A DNA stretch of 64,000 nucleotides from Bacteroidia bacterium (GCA_027493955.1 JAOSJT010000001.1:2281131-2345130); one strand, 5' to 3'; shown: positions 28,049 through 37,361, counted from the first letter of the stretch. Notes: generated from the letters alone by a model not told the origin. Numbers and translations: made by a program.

Positions 28049-28782
28049 CGAAAGCGCTCATACTCGCGGCAGGCGTCGCATCCCGGCTCCGGCCGTTGAC
28101 AGACGAGACACCGAAATGTCTACTCGACATCGGCGGCAAGTGCATTCTGGAACGCATGATCGACAATCTGACAGGGAACGGAGTGACGTCGTTCGTGATT
28201 GTGACCGGCTACCTCGATCATCTGATCCGCGATTTCGTCACGCGGAGATTTCCCGACATCAATGTGGAGTTCGTTCACAATCCCGTCTACGACTCCACCA
28301 ACAACATCTATTCGCTCTGGCTCGCTCGGGATGCGATGCGCGGACATGCGATGCTGCTTCTGGACAGCGATATCCTTTTCGCACCCGAAATCGTCGGCGC
28401 CCTTCTTGCGGCACCGCAGGACAATTGCCTGGCATTGCGGCGTGGGCCTGTCGGCGACGAAGAGATCAAGGTACTTCTCGGACCCGATGAGCGCGTACGG
28501 GAGATAAGTAAAACCGTTCCCGTCGGCGATGCGGCGGGCGAGTCCATCGGCATCGAGCGTTTCTCGCCATCGTGGGTGCGAGCGATGTACGCTCTGCTGG
28601 AGCGCATGATCACCCACGAGGGACGCAGCGGCATATTCTACGAAGCGGCGTTCGAGGAAATGATCGAGCAAGGACATGTCGTGTATGCGGTGGATGTTTC
28701 CGCCTGGCCCTGCATGGAGCTGGACACAGTGGACGACGTCCTGCACGCGCGGACGGTGCTCGCGCCGCTTCTGCACGATTGA
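28045..28782 (+). CDS. LicC-like nucleotidyltransferase (probable CTP:phospho-alcohol cytidylyltransferase)
   Basis: A 245-residue GT-A-like nucleotidyltransferase. It has the nucleotide loop ALILAAGVASRLRPLT with the catalytic lysine in PKCLLDIGG, GYLDHLI, and STNNIYSLWLARD, the last being the pattern I associate with phosphocholine cytidylyltransferase LicC. The metal-binding Asp is in LLLDSDILF, and DVSAWPCMELDTVDD closes the domain. It is coupled to the CDP-alcohol phosphotransferase gene by a 4-base overlap, so it likely provides that enzyme's CDP-activated substrate. Confidence 0.82.
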   Translation: MTKALILAAGVASRLRPLTDETPKCLLDIGGKCILERMIDNLTGNGVTSFVIVTGYLDHLIRDFVTRRFPDINVEFVHNPVYDSTNNIYSLWLARDAMRGHAMLLLDSDILFAPEIVGALLAAPQDNCLALRRGPVGDEEIKVLLGPDERVREISKTVPVGDAAGESIGIERFSPSWVRAMYALLERMITHEGRSGIFYEAAFEEMIEQGHVVYAVDVSAWPCMELDTVDDVLHARTVLAPLLHD

Positions 28783-28914
28783 ATGTTCCTCATGGATGCT
28801 GCGGGCGGACGCCTTTTCGCCAACCGGGGATTTTTTTGAAGACGCCGTTTTTCGACGTATTTTTATGGATTGCGTAACTGACAATTTTACGGACCAGGCA
28901 TCCGTTCGACACCC

Positions 28915-30783
28915 ATGATTCCGCTCAGCCGACAGTATCTTCTGATCATTGCTACCGTGTGTTGCCTGCCGTCTTTCACGGCCTGCTTCAGCCAGTCTGA
29001 CGGTTCGATTGCGCATGCGGACAATACACGCGCCGTCGCCGCGGATCAACGCCCGCCTTTTACGGAGGAACAGCTGCGCGATGCGATCGAGGAAATATGC
29101 ACAGCGGGAAAGTTGCCGGCGGTGGTATATCGCGACACCCTGCTCCAGGAGTATCGTGGACGCGATTATTCTCCGCTCTGGATACAGGAAGACGCCTGGC
29201 CATCGAGAATACAGTCCGTTCTCCCGTGGTTGTCGAATTCCTGGGAGCACGGCCTGAAACCGGACTGGTATCACGTGTCCGAACTCCGCAGCGCCATCGC
29301 GGCGAGTATGAGCGGCGGCGTATCGCCCGACCAACAGCCCGCTCTCCTCGCGCGTATTGACATTTTGCTGTCCGATGCCGTTTTGCAGTATGCGAAGCAT
29401 CTGCGGTATGGTATTTTCGACCCTCGCTCGATTGACCCGGCCTTTTACCTGCCTGCCCGTGCACCCTCCCGTCGGGATTTCCTGGAGCCCCTGAAGAGCG
29501 TGAATGTCGCCGCGTATCTGCGGAATATACAGCCCCGCGATCCACGCTACCGTGCGCTGCAGAGCGCTCTCAGAGAGTGGAAAACAATGAAGCGTGATCC
29601 GCGCTGGGTGCGTATCCCCTCCGCCGGCATACAGAAAATCGTCCACGGCGATACCTCCTCGATTCTTCCGCTCATCGCGCAACGGTTATTGATGACCGGA
29701 GAACTCACCGGCAGCTACCGGTCTCCGATGAAAATGATCTCCGTACTGGACGAATTGGCGACGAAGGCCTACGCGCTCGACAGCACACGCTTGCAGGTTC
29801 TCGGCCCGATGCTGTACGACAGCATGCTGGTGAAAGCCGTGATGCGCTATCAGCTCCGGCATGGACTGCTTCCGGACGGCGTCATCGGCGTACGCACCAT
29901 CGCACGGATGAATCGCACGCTCGACGAATACATAGATCAGGTGGAGCATACGCTCGAGCGTTTCCGATGGGTGCACTACCCGACAAACGGACGCTACGTC
30001 ATGGTCAATATCCCCGCCTTCTGGCTGTACGCAGTGGAAAACGGAGAAGTACAAACCGACATGGCGGTGTGCACCGGCCTTCCGAGTGCCCTGTCCTACG
30101 ATCCTTCGTACGCACGGCATATGCGGGAGACGAATCAGCACTACGCGCGCAAGAATTATGAGACCCCGCAGCTTCACGGCACACTCACCCATCTTATCCT
30201 CAATCCTGTGTGGAACGTCCCACCCAGCATCGGCGCGCGGGAGACGTATTTTTCCGCGCTGAAGGATCCTTCCTATCTCCGTCGCAAAGGATACCGCGTA
30301 TACCTTCGGGACTCGCTGGTGGATCACAGCACCATAGACTGGAGCAAGTACAATCCGCGTAACCTCCCGTTCCGCTTCGCGCAGGCACCGGGGAATGCGA
30401 ATGCGCTCGGGAACATCAAATTCATGTTCAACAACGAGCACAGCATTTACCTGCACGATACGCCGCAGCAGTGGGCGTTCAACCGCGCGTCGCGCGCCGT
30501 GAGCCACGGCTGTGTCCGCATCGCGAAACCGATGGAATTCGCGCGCTTTCTGCTGAAAGGAAGCGAGCAGTGGGACGTGAACAAGGTGCAGCAGATGATC
30601 CGCAGCGGTGCGCACGCCCGTCCCGTTCCTCTCGCCCACAAGCCCCCGTTGTACATCGATTACTATACGTCATGGGTGGATAGCAGCGGTGTACTGCAGT
30701 TCCGCGACGACGTCTATCGCAAAGACGCCCTGCTCTCCCGCGCCTTCGCGTCGTATACACGCAGCCGCGCGCGCATGCGCTGA
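28915..30783 (+). CDS. L,D-transpeptidase, YcbB/LdtD-type lipoprotein
   Basis: 622 residues. A signal peptide ending in a lipobox-like SFTAC indicates a membrane-anchored periplasmic enzyme. A large N-terminal scaffold domain and a peptidoglycan-binding region (LPDGVIGVRTIARMNRTLDEYI) precede a YkuD catalytic domain with the signature AVSHGCVRI; the nucleophile is Cys533, with His531 two residues earlier. It would form 3-3 cross-links in peptidoglycan or attach proteins to it. The length and the capping subdomain fit the YcbB/LdtD subgroup rather than short YkuD enzymes. Confidence 0.9.
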   Translation: MIPLSRQYLLIIATVCCLPSFTACFSQSDGSIAHADNTRAVAADQRPPFTEEQLRDAIEEICTAGKLPAVVYRDTLLQEYRGRDYSPLWIQEDAWPSRIQSVLPWLSNSWEHGLKPDWYHVSELRSAIAASMSGGVSPDQQPALLARIDILLSDAVLQYAKHLRYGIFDPRSIDPAFYLPARAPSRRDFLEPLKSVNVAAYLRNIQPRDPRYRALQSALREWKTMKRDPRWVRIPSAGIQKIVHGDTSSILPLIAQRLLMTGELTGSYRSPMKMISVLDELATKAYALDSTRLQVLGPMLYDSMLVKAVMRYQLRHGLLPDGVIGVRTIARMNRTLDEYIDQVEHTLERFRWVHYPTNGRYVMVNIPAFWLYAVENGEVQTDMAVCTGLPSALSYDPSYARHMRETNQHYARKNYETPQLHGTLTHLILNPVWNVPPSIGARETYFSALKDPSYLRRKGYRVYLRDSLVDHSTIDWSKYNPRNLPFRFAQAPGNANALGNIKFMFNNEHSIYLHDTPQQWAFNRASRAVSHGCVRIAKPMEFARFLLKGSEQWDVNKVQQMIRSGAHARPVPLAHKPPLYIDYYTSWVDSSGVLQFRDDVYRKDALLSRAFASYTRSRARMR

Positions 30784-31065
30784 CCGTTCCCGCCAGCCCT
30801 GTTCCCGAAACCGCCAGCTTGCTGTTCGCTCCCGCCGTACGGGAGGCATTTCCGCTGTCGTATGCGCTGCCGCGGCATCCCTCACCATGGTGTAATAAAG
30901 CAGTTCAATATTTTTTTAATTCGGACTGCATCCATCCGCATTTTGCTTCGTAGAATGGATGTGGCAATTCCCATGTTCCGCCAGTGCCCTTGCCTGTTTG
31001 GCACACCGCGATGCTGCGAGCACGGCTGAGCTGCCATCGTCACAACTGTTTTACAGAGGAGAATC

Positions 31066-32043
31066 ATGAAGACTGTGAAAAAAGTCCTGCTCGGACTGAT
31101 ACTTGTACTCGTTCTCGCCATCGTCGGCGGGTATTCCTACATGATGCTCGCCTTCCCGGCCGTCGGTGACGCTCCGGATCTGAAGGTGGAACGCACACCG
31201 GAGCGCATCGCACGCGGAAAATATCTTGCGGAGAGCGTGGCCATGTGCGTGGATTGTCATTCGGAACGGGATTATACCCGCTTTGCCGCTCCGGTCATTG
31301 AGGGGACCTACGGACAAGGCGGCGAGGTGTTCGGCGAGGCCATGGGCCTCCCGGGGAATTTCGTGGCATCGAACATCACCCCCGCGAATCTCGGGAACTG
31401 GACCGATGGCGAGCTGTACCGCGCCATCACCGCCGGCGTCAGCCGCGACGGCCGCGCGCTCTTCCCCATCATGCCCTACCCCAATTTCGGACGGATGGAC
31501 AAGGAGGACATTTACTCCATCATCGCCTATCTGCGCAGCATGGAGCCCGTGGAGCACACGACACCGGCATCGGAGGCGAAATTCCCGATGAGTCTGATCA
31601 TGCGCACCATACCGGCCGATGCCGCACATGGCACGCGTCCCGATCCGTCGGATAAGCGTGCCTATGGCGCCTACATGACCATGGCCGCTGCCTGTGCGGA
31701 ATGCCACACACCCATGGAAAAAGGCGCACCCATACCGGGAAAGGAGTATGCGGGAGGCTCCGTGTTCGAGTTGCCCATCGGAAGCCTCCGTGCCGCCAAT
31801 ATCACTCCGGACAAGGAGACCGGTATCGGAAACTGGACGGAGGACATGTTCGTACAGCGCTTCAAGGCCTATGTGGACTCCGCCTATGCGGAACCGACGC
31901 TCTCTCCCGGCGACTTCAACACCATCATGCCCTGGCGCATGTACGGTCATATGACGGAACAGGATCTGCGCGCCATTTACACACATCTGATGGCCCAGAA
32001 ACCTGTGCGTAACGCCGTGGAGCGCTTCACGCCCAAACGATAA
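31066..32043 (+). CDS. Membrane-anchored diheme cytochrome c
   Basis: 325 residues. An uncleaved N-terminal helix (VLLGLILVLVLAIVGGYSYMM) anchors two cytochrome c domains facing the periplasm. The heme motifs are CVDCH (Cys61, Cys64, His65) and CAECH (Cys210, Cys213, His214). Distal Met candidates are in FPIMPYPNF and TIMPWRMYG, in the same relative place in each domain, so the protein is an internal duplication. It resembles cytochrome subunits of periplasmic dehydrogenases, but no dehydrogenase gene adjoins it. A terminator follows. Confidence 0.9.
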   Translation: MKTVKKVLLGLILVLVLAIVGGYSYMMLAFPAVGDAPDLKVERTPERIARGKYLAESVAMCVDCHSERDYTRFAAPVIEGTYGQGGEVFGEAMGLPGNFVASNITPANLGNWTDGELYRAITAGVSRDGRALFPIMPYPNFGRMDKEDIYSIIAYLRSMEPVEHTTPASEAKFPMSLIMRTIPADAAHGTRPDPSDKRAYGAYMTMAAACAECHTPMEKGAPIPGKEYAGGSVFELPIGSLRAANITPDKETGIGNWTEDMFVQRFKAYVDSAYAEPTLSPGDFNTIMPWRMYGHMTEQDLRAIYTHLMAQKPVRNAVERFTPKR

Positions 32044-32067
32044 CACCTCTCCCACTCGTATCATCGA

Positions 32068-32097
32068 ACGGCACCCCTGCAGCAGGGTGCCGTTTGT
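32068..32097 (+). terminator. Terminator of the cytochrome c gene
   Basis: A 9-bp stem ACGGCACCC/GGGTGCCGT with an 8-nt loop is followed by TTGTATT, 24 bp after the stop. Confidence 0.75.
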
Positions 32098-32352
32098 ATT
32101 TCCGCGCGTGCCCCACCGCATTCCTCCGCCACGAGACGGGCTGCCGATGGACGCACGGCGTGTCCCTTCCCGACCCATCCTCCCCGAAGCTTCCATGCAA
32201 GCGACAGTGCATTGCATTTTATTACGGAAATGCCGATTTTCAATGCATGTGGAAAAATAGAGGATTCTCGCCTCTCTTTCCCTTGTCGCCGGATAGCAGC
32301 CGGCTCTCATATCGAACGCTCTCATCTCTCCATTCAGAAAGGAAGCCCGCCT
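32098..32352. promoter_or_regulatory. Upstream region of the T9SS cargo gene with TTGCATT inverted words
   Basis: No gene is credible in this stretch. TGCATTG (32208-32214) and CAATGCA (32241-32247) form an inverted repeat about 130 bp upstream of the start. A second T9SS cargo gene (47991) has TTGCATTC/GAATGCAA upstream. AAAGGAAG near 32340 can act as ribosome-binding site. Confidence 0.3.
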
Positions 32353-33753
32353 ATGCGTACGTTGCTCCGTTCTTCGCTGCTCGCATGTGTGTTGTTGCTG
32401 CCAGTGCTTTCCCAGGCGCAGACCGCTCGCACCCCCCTCCTTGAACAATTCACGGGCACCTGGTGCCAGTGGTGTCCCTACGGCGCCGACAGCGTGAACG
32501 CGTTGCTCGGTTATCTCCCCAACGCCCGCGCCCTCGCCTATCACGGGGGAAGCGCCAGCGAACCGATGAAGACGACCGAAGGCGATGCCATTATCGCACA
32601 CCTTCTCGTCGGGGGATATCCCACAGCTGCCATCGACCGTCTTTTGATCAATACGCCGCAAGGCACCGCCATCGCCATCAGCCGCAGTTACTGGGGCAAT
32701 GTGATGACACAACGCCACGCGACGACGGCCCCCATGTCCATCGGCGTGTCCGGCACCTATCATCAGGACACTCGCGAAATCAACATGAACGTGACGCTGA
32801 ATATTCTGCAGGATCTTTCCGGCGAATTCTATCTGAATGTCGTGCTCAGCGAAGACAATCTGAACTACGCGCAGGTGAAAAACGTCGGCGGCTCGGTCGT
32901 TACCCTCAATCCCTACTATCACAAGCGTGTCGTTCGCAAGATGATTACAGGTGCCTACGGGACAACGATCAGTACCAACGGCTTCCAGGCAAACCAGGTC
33001 GTGACGCAGCCCATTACATACACCGTGCCCGGAAATTACGACATCACCCAGTGCAAAATCGCGGTGTTCGTCACCACGAAGGTAACCCTGACTGTCAACG
33101 GGCAGCCCCGCCCGACCAATATGGCCGTGCAACAGGCCTGGCAGGAACCCGTCCTCTCCGCATTGAGCACGATTCCCGTGGAACTGATTTCCTTCAACGC
33201 CGTGCAGGTGGATGATAACGTGCGTCTCGAATGGCGCACCGCCTCGGAGAGCAACAATAAGGGCTGGACCGTCGAGCGCCGAGCACTGGATGGCGAATGG
33301 ACCGATCTCGGCTTCGTCGCCGGTAAGGGTACGACGCTGGAAGATAATATGTACACCTTCACCGACCGCGCTGTGCGTCCGCTCGAGACCTACGACTACC
33401 GCCTGCGGCAGATGGACTTCGACGGTACGACGGAGCACTCCCCGATTTTCCGCATCATGGTCGCCCCCGTTCCTACCGAAACGCGCATGCACCCGAACTA
33501 TCCCAATCCCTTCAATCCCAGCACCAGCATCGTCGTTGAGCTCGCCGAAGACAGCGACATGCATGTCGCCGTGTACGATATGCTCGGCCGCGTGGTCAAG
33601 ACGCTCGCCACCGGCGCGCACAGCGCGGGCGGACACGTTCTCGACTGGGACGGTACGGACAGCAACGGCGCGGCTGTGGAAGCCGGCATCTATTTCGCAC
33701 GCATGGTCACCCCGACGCACAGTCAGACCATACAGATGCAGATGGTGAAATAG
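32353..33753 (+). CDS. Omp28-related secreted protein with T9SS sorting domain
   Basis: 466 residues. Signal peptide (LLACVLLLPVLSQAQ), then an Omp28-like thioredoxin-fold domain with FTGTWCQWCPYGAD (CxxC), and a beta-sandwich. A linker of the type IPVELISFNAVQVDDNVRLE leads to the C-terminal type A sorting domain (HPNYPNPFNPSTSI, then VYDMLGRVVKTL, GIYFARMVTP). The sorting domain sends the protein through the type IX system, where it is cleaved or attached at the cell surface. The CxxC suggests a surface redox or disulfide role. It ends in a strong terminator. Confidence 0.9.
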   Translation: MRTLLRSSLLACVLLLPVLSQAQTARTPLLEQFTGTWCQWCPYGADSVNALLGYLPNARALAYHGGSASEPMKTTEGDAIIAHLLVGGYPTAAIDRLLINTPQGTAIAISRSYWGNVMTQRHATTAPMSIGVSGTYHQDTREINMNVTLNILQDLSGEFYLNVVLSEDNLNYAQVKNVGGSVVTLNPYYHKRVVRKMITGAYGTTISTNGFQANQVVTQPITYTVPGNYDITQCKIAVFVTTKVTLTVNGQPRPTNMAVQQAWQEPVLSALSTIPVELISFNAVQVDDNVRLEWRTASESNNKGWTVERRALDGEWTDLGFVAGKGTTLEDNMYTFTDRAVRPLETYDYRLRQMDFDGTTEHSPIFRIMVAPVPTETRMHPNYPNPFNPSTSIVVELAEDSDMHVAVYDMLGRVVKTLATGAHSAGGHVLDWDGTDSNGAAVEAGIYFARMVTPTHSQTIQMQMVK

Positions 33754-33780
33754 ACTCCTCCTTTCCCTCCCGATTCTCAG

Positions 33781-33808
33781 CACCCCGCGACAGCGGGGTG
33801 TTTTTTTT
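33781..33808 (+). terminator. Rho-independent terminator of the Omp28-type gene
   Basis: The stem CACCCCGC/GCGGGGTG is followed by eight T on the plus strand. Confidence 0.92.
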
Positions 33809-33906
33809 CACGCGTGCCATATCCCGGGGTCTCGGGCATTCCTTCGCAACCCGTCATGAAAAAATCCGTAGAAGGAAAAATATTCTCGCTCCATGAAAGG
33901 GTCACG

Positions 33907-34350
33907 ATGAATCAGCATGAACTGCGTACGGAAATACAGATCGAAGCACCTCCCGAACAGGTCTGGGCGATATTGACCGATTTCACCGCATATCCCGTAT
34001 GGAATCCATTTATCACCGCAATACATGGCGTCCCGGAAGCCGGCACGCTTCTCAGGGTACAGCTTCGCCTCAACGGCGGAAAGCCGATGGCGCTTCGGCC
34101 ACGTGTGGTGGCTGCGCATGCGCCGCACGAGTTTCGATGGCTCGGCAAACTGCTGCTCCCCGGGATCTTCGATGGTGAGCATCGCTTCACCATAGAAGGA
34201 ACACCACGAGGAGGCAGTCTTTTTCGACAGGAGGAGACCTTTTCGGGGATACTCGTACCGCTCTTCCGCGGATCGCTGCTCCGGAAGACCAGAGACGCGT
34301 TCGAGAAGATGAATCAGGCGCTCAAAGCGCGCGCGGAAACTCTTCGGTAG
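33907..34350 (+). CDS. SRPBCC (START/Bet v1-like) domain protein
   Basis: A 147-residue single-domain protein. It begins ELRTEIQIEAPPEQVWAILT, goes through DFTAYPVWNPFI, and ends in a long C-terminal helix (RKTRDAFEKMNQALKARAE). This is the SRPBCC fold with a deep hydrophobic cavity, here of the polyketide-cyclase/dehydrase_2 kind. AAAGGG precedes the ATG at 33907; the upstream ORF extension is non-conserved. The ligand is unknown. Confidence 0.85.
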   Translation: MNQHELRTEIQIEAPPEQVWAILTDFTAYPVWNPFITAIHGVPEAGTLLRVQLRLNGGKPMALRPRVVAAHAPHEFRWLGKLLLPGIFDGEHRFTIEGTPRGGSLFRQEETFSGILVPLFRGSLLRKTRDAFEKMNQALKARAETLR

Positions 34351-34524
34351 CAGCCGGAGGCGTTGGTGCCGGTACAGCGGGAAACGATACCAGCAACTTG
34401 TATGGTCAGGCAGTACAACCGGACACGCGTTCCAGGGCGCGGTCATCCCCATCTCGCGAACGGCAGCGGACGCGTTGCCTCTCGGTGTGAAATCAACTTC
34501 GCGACGATGTCCCCGGAATAATGC

Positions 34525-34926
34525 CTACTCCTCCTGCAGATCGCTCATCACCGCCCACACGCGATGGTACAGCGCCAGATGATCATGCTGATCCAGGCGT
34601 TCAGCGATTTCGCCTTTGAAATTCGGGTAATCGATGCCGTCCGCGAGCGCGGCGTACGCCTCACGCAGCGCCCGCTGCGATACGATCAGGCGGAAGCGAT
34701 AGTCCGCCTGCGGCCATTCCAGAATGAGCTGCGGCGTGCATTCGCTCCAGACGCTCCGTTCGCTGCTGCTGCGGATAAGGTCCAGCTCATCCGGCGAGCC
34801 GACCCAGCGTCCCGCCATCAGCGCGATGAGATTTTCCAGATCCCTCCGCCGCCGCGCCCGAATAAAATAGCGGTCCTCGCTATCCTGTTTGACGCTGTAA
34901 AATCCGTGTTTCGTGCAAAGCCACAT
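34525..34926 (-). CDS. Conserved hypothetical protein (MWLCTKHGFYSV type)
   Basis: 133 residues, cytoplasmic. GGAGG lies 5 nt before the ATG at 34926, which fixes the start; the longer frame to 35046 runs into the island boundary. It begins MWLCTKHGFYSVKQ, a word I associate with a widespread small family of unknown function. It has FIRARRRRDLENLIAL, a central PQADYRFRLIVSQ strand, and ends DYPNFKGEI...YHRVWAVMSDLQ. It is the last gene before the tRNA-Gln island repeat. No function can be assigned. Confidence 0.7.
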   Translation of the reverse strand: MWLCTKHGFYSVKQDSEDRYFIRARRRRDLENLIALMAGRWVGSPDELDLIRSSSERSVWSECTPQLILEWPQADYRFRLIVSQRALREAYAALADGIDYPNFKGEIAERLDQHDHLALYHRVWAVMSDLQEE

Positions 34927-35057
34927 ACGTCCTCCACTCTTTGCTGTGATTCGTCCATATCCCTGCTCCCGCGGCGAGCATGCGGTATCAGACTTCGACC
35001 TACCCTGATCCACACGCAGTCCCGGCACTTCCTGACAACATACCATCCTGTCCGGTA

Positions 35058-35149
35058 AAAACGAAAACGGCGAAACCTTGTTGATTTCGCCGTTTTGTTG
35101 CTGCCCCTCTAGGGCTCGAACCTAGACTTTTCTGATCCAGAGTCAGACG
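35058..35149 (-). repeat. Left attachment-site repeat (displaced tRNA-Gln 3' end and terminator)
   Basis: It contains the terminator hairpin AAAACGGCGAAA/TTTCGCCGTTTT and the T-arm and anticodon-arm part of tRNA-Gln. Identity with the intact gene ends at CAGACG; beyond it no D-arm or 5' acceptor strand is present. It is a tRNA fragment, not a working tRNA. Confidence 0.88.
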
Positions 35150-35399
35150 AAGAATGGCGTATTTGGCGCGTATTAGGCAGAATTGCGGGTAATCTCTACA
35201 AACTTTCAACAATACCTTTGTGCATTGAGTGGAAACGCATTTCATTTTTGGAGAATATGACATGAAGCGCATGGTACAGGGAGCCACATGGGCGCTTCCT
35301 CGGACACGCACAAGTCCAACACGCGGCCGAATGAGACGATGATTTGCGAATGGATGCGTTAAATTCGATGACGAGCTTTGATTTACTTACGAAGGTCCA
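35150..35399. other. Island left-end spacer
   Basis: An AT-rich spacer between the left repeat and the terminator of the secreted-protein gene. I see no ORF with protein-like character. It could hold recombination accessory sites. Confidence 0.4.
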
Positions 35400-35436
35400 T
35401 AAAGAAGGTCGGACTTTAAGTCCGACCTTCCCTTTA
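35400..35436 (-). terminator. Terminator of the island secreted-protein gene
   Basis: A 12-bp perfect stem GAAGGTCGGACT/AGTCCGACCTTC with a 3-nt loop is followed on the minus strand by TTTATGG, and on the plus strand by CCTTTACG. It probably works for the minus strand gene that ends at 35468. Confidence 0.75.
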
Positions 35437-35467
35437 CGTTGTGACTTGAGGTGAGCTGGAACTAACC

Positions 35468-36988
35468 TTACTCGCCTGCCCAGATGTTACCGAAGTAGAC
35501 ATAGCCCTTAATATTGGAAAGTGCTCTTTTTACCCTCATTGTGACACCCGGACTCAAGGTAATAGGTGCCTGAGAATCGAGATTCTCTTGTGCAATCAAT
35601 GTACCGGCCATGGTGTACCATGAGCATGTCCCGGTGATCGACCATTGGAAGGTCCTAGCACTTTTGTTGAAATTGTGGAAATGATATTGTAGATCCATAC
35701 AGTACGTGTACTGTAGGCCTCGTATATCTGGAATAGGATCCCACTGTACGTTGCCCATAAATCGATGGTACATGGTTGGGATCTGTTCAAATGCTCGGAA
35801 GACGATCCCATTGTCGGGAGCGACCGGGCCAGGGACCAAATATGAAAATGCGCTCTGGAAGTCCTGACTGCCATTGTCTCCGATAGCCTCGACCTCGACA
35901 AAAGGACCGTATGCAACATTTTGACCAGAAGTAAGAGGATGGACCTGTCCCCTAAACTTGTAGGTGTAACTATTGTCAACATAATTCGGAATTGACGCCG
36001 CGGCGTCGAACCATGAATCCGTGTAGTGTCTCGTATTTGTCCCACAATAGGTGACAAGCGTTGAAACGTCTTGCAACGGATCTGCCGTGCAATAGACTCT
36101 ATCTGGTGCATCCATAGTTGGCGCTGACTCCCAAGTGGCAACACTGTTCGGGGCACCTGCAGTGAAAATCCAGTACTCGCCATTTACGTAGGCAAGAGGC
36201 ATCGGTGACGTGGTTTCGTCGAGCAGCAATGGGTCCGGTACGCCTTGGAACTGGCTATTGATCGTTGGCGATTTACATGCCCAAACCTCAAGCGAGTCGA
36301 TGCACATATAGTTCTCAATGGTCGGACAACTTACCGTCACTTCCAATTCGTACCGTACGGCCTGATTTTGTAAAGGAGTACCATCCTTCAATCGGGTCGC
36401 AATCAGATTCACTGCTCCTTTGATTAAATAAGAGGTGGGGATTGCATATGAGATATAGTCATCGTGGTGGTTCAACACGTCGTACGCTGACAAATCAACA
36501 AAGTGACCGTTTACGTAGAGTCCTCTTGCGTTTGTTGCATCGTCAACACAGAAATCATCATCCACTGAAGCACGGAAGATTGCGCTCATAAGCATGCAAT
36601 CCGGTATCACGAATGACTGGCGCAAATATACCTTGCTACCGCGCATCGAGTCTGGCGGCAGATTCCCCCATATCGGAATTGCCGGGGAGGTGTGGTTCGG
36701 CCACACTGGAGGCCACATGCCATTGTTTGGAGTCCACCCGGAAGGATGCATTATCGGGCTGGACCACGCTGCATCCGAATAACCCGGTGCCCACCAATAA
36801 GCGTTTGCAGGCAGATCCTTGAAGTTGTCGTTCTTCGCGGTAACGGCAACGGTCTTCATGCTGGTTGTGTAGAATGATTGGGATGCGGTGAGCTCGGAGT
36901 AGACCTTCACCTTCGTGGTGGTCTGCTGGCTCTGGCTTGCAAACGGCATCACGAGCGTAATCAATAGCGCCCAGAAGAATACCTTCAT
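35468..36988 (-). CDS. Secreted protein of unknown family, island cargo
   Basis: 506 residues. A signal peptide (MKVFFWALLITLVMPFASQSQ) is followed by Trp- and Pro-rich sequence. Residues ~115-220 look like a galactose-binding-type jelly roll (KVYLRQSFVIPD, ASVDDDFCV, LYVNGHFVDLS). The second half is beta-rich with paired cysteines and ends in beta strands without a T9SS sorting domain. GC content is clearly below that of the flanking genes, consistent with transfer. It could be a surface lectin or adhesin; I do not recognise the family. Confidence 0.65.
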   Translation of the reverse strand: MKVFFWALLITLVMPFASQSQQTTTKVKVYSELTASQSFYTTSMKTVAVTAKNDNFKDLPANAYWWAPGYSDAAWSSPIMHPSGWTPNNGMWPPVWPNHTSPAIPIWGNLPPDSMRGSKVYLRQSFVIPDCMLMSAIFRASVDDDFCVDDATNARGLYVNGHFVDLSAYDVLNHHDDYISYAIPTSYLIKGAVNLIATRLKDGTPLQNQAVRYELEVTVSCPTIENYMCIDSLEVWACKSPTINSQFQGVPDPLLLDETTSPMPLAYVNGEYWIFTAGAPNSVATWESAPTMDAPDRVYCTADPLQDVSTLVTYCGTNTRHYTDSWFDAAASIPNYVDNSYTYKFRGQVHPLTSGQNVAYGPFVEVEAIGDNGSQDFQSAFSYLVPGPVAPDNGIVFRAFEQIPTMYHRFMGNVQWDPIPDIRGLQYTYCMDLQYHFHNFNKSARTFQWSITGTCSWYTMAGTLIAQENLDSQAPITLSPGVTMRVKRALSNIKGYVYFGNIWAGE

Positions 36989-37327
36989 GCTTCAACTCCT
37001 CTACTTTTGTCCATTGCCCATACCCTACTACTTTTCGGGCGCGACCAATGGAGATGATTATCGGTCACGGCGGAAGTTGCAATTGAATCAGGATCGAAAA
37101 GATCCTGAAATGTGCTATGTGAGGGTATGAAGCTCCGGGGGCGAACCGCAGCAGTATGGACAACACTACAACATTTTAGGGACATTTGCAAGCATCTGGA
37201 TAAAAATTCAGCCCATATTTCGACATTGGACAGGCTCATCAAGCACTAAATCCAACATAATCGCCGGTAGTTTCCCTATGGCTAAAGCCCATATTCAATT
37301 GGGTAGAACAGCCGTCTCGACGGTCCG
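36989..37327. other. Island spacer upstream of the secreted-protein gene
   Basis: AT-rich DNA that should carry the promoter of the minus-strand secreted-protein gene. No gene-like ORF is supported. TACTACTTTTCGGG and neighbouring AT-rich words are possible promoter DNA but cannot be ranked. Confidence 0.35.
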
Positions 37328-37361
37328 ATTAACAAAGCCCCACTCATTAAGCAGGGCTTTG
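37328..37361 (-). terminator. Hairpin AAAGCCC/GGGCTTT in the island
   Basis: A 7-bp stem with a 13-nt loop, followed by GTTAATC on the minus strand. It lies just after the stop of the minus-strand 66-residue ORF at 37374-37574. Confidence 0.5.

Noticed and set aside
31051..33783. A 910-residue ORF on the minus strand opposite the cytochrome c and Omp28-type genes
   Set aside because: It is antisense to two confident genes and has no domain pattern. High GC leaves such frames open by chance.
35101..35149. Second tRNA-Gln at the left end of the island
   Set aside because: It lacks the D-arm and 5' acceptor strand, so it is only the displaced 3' part.
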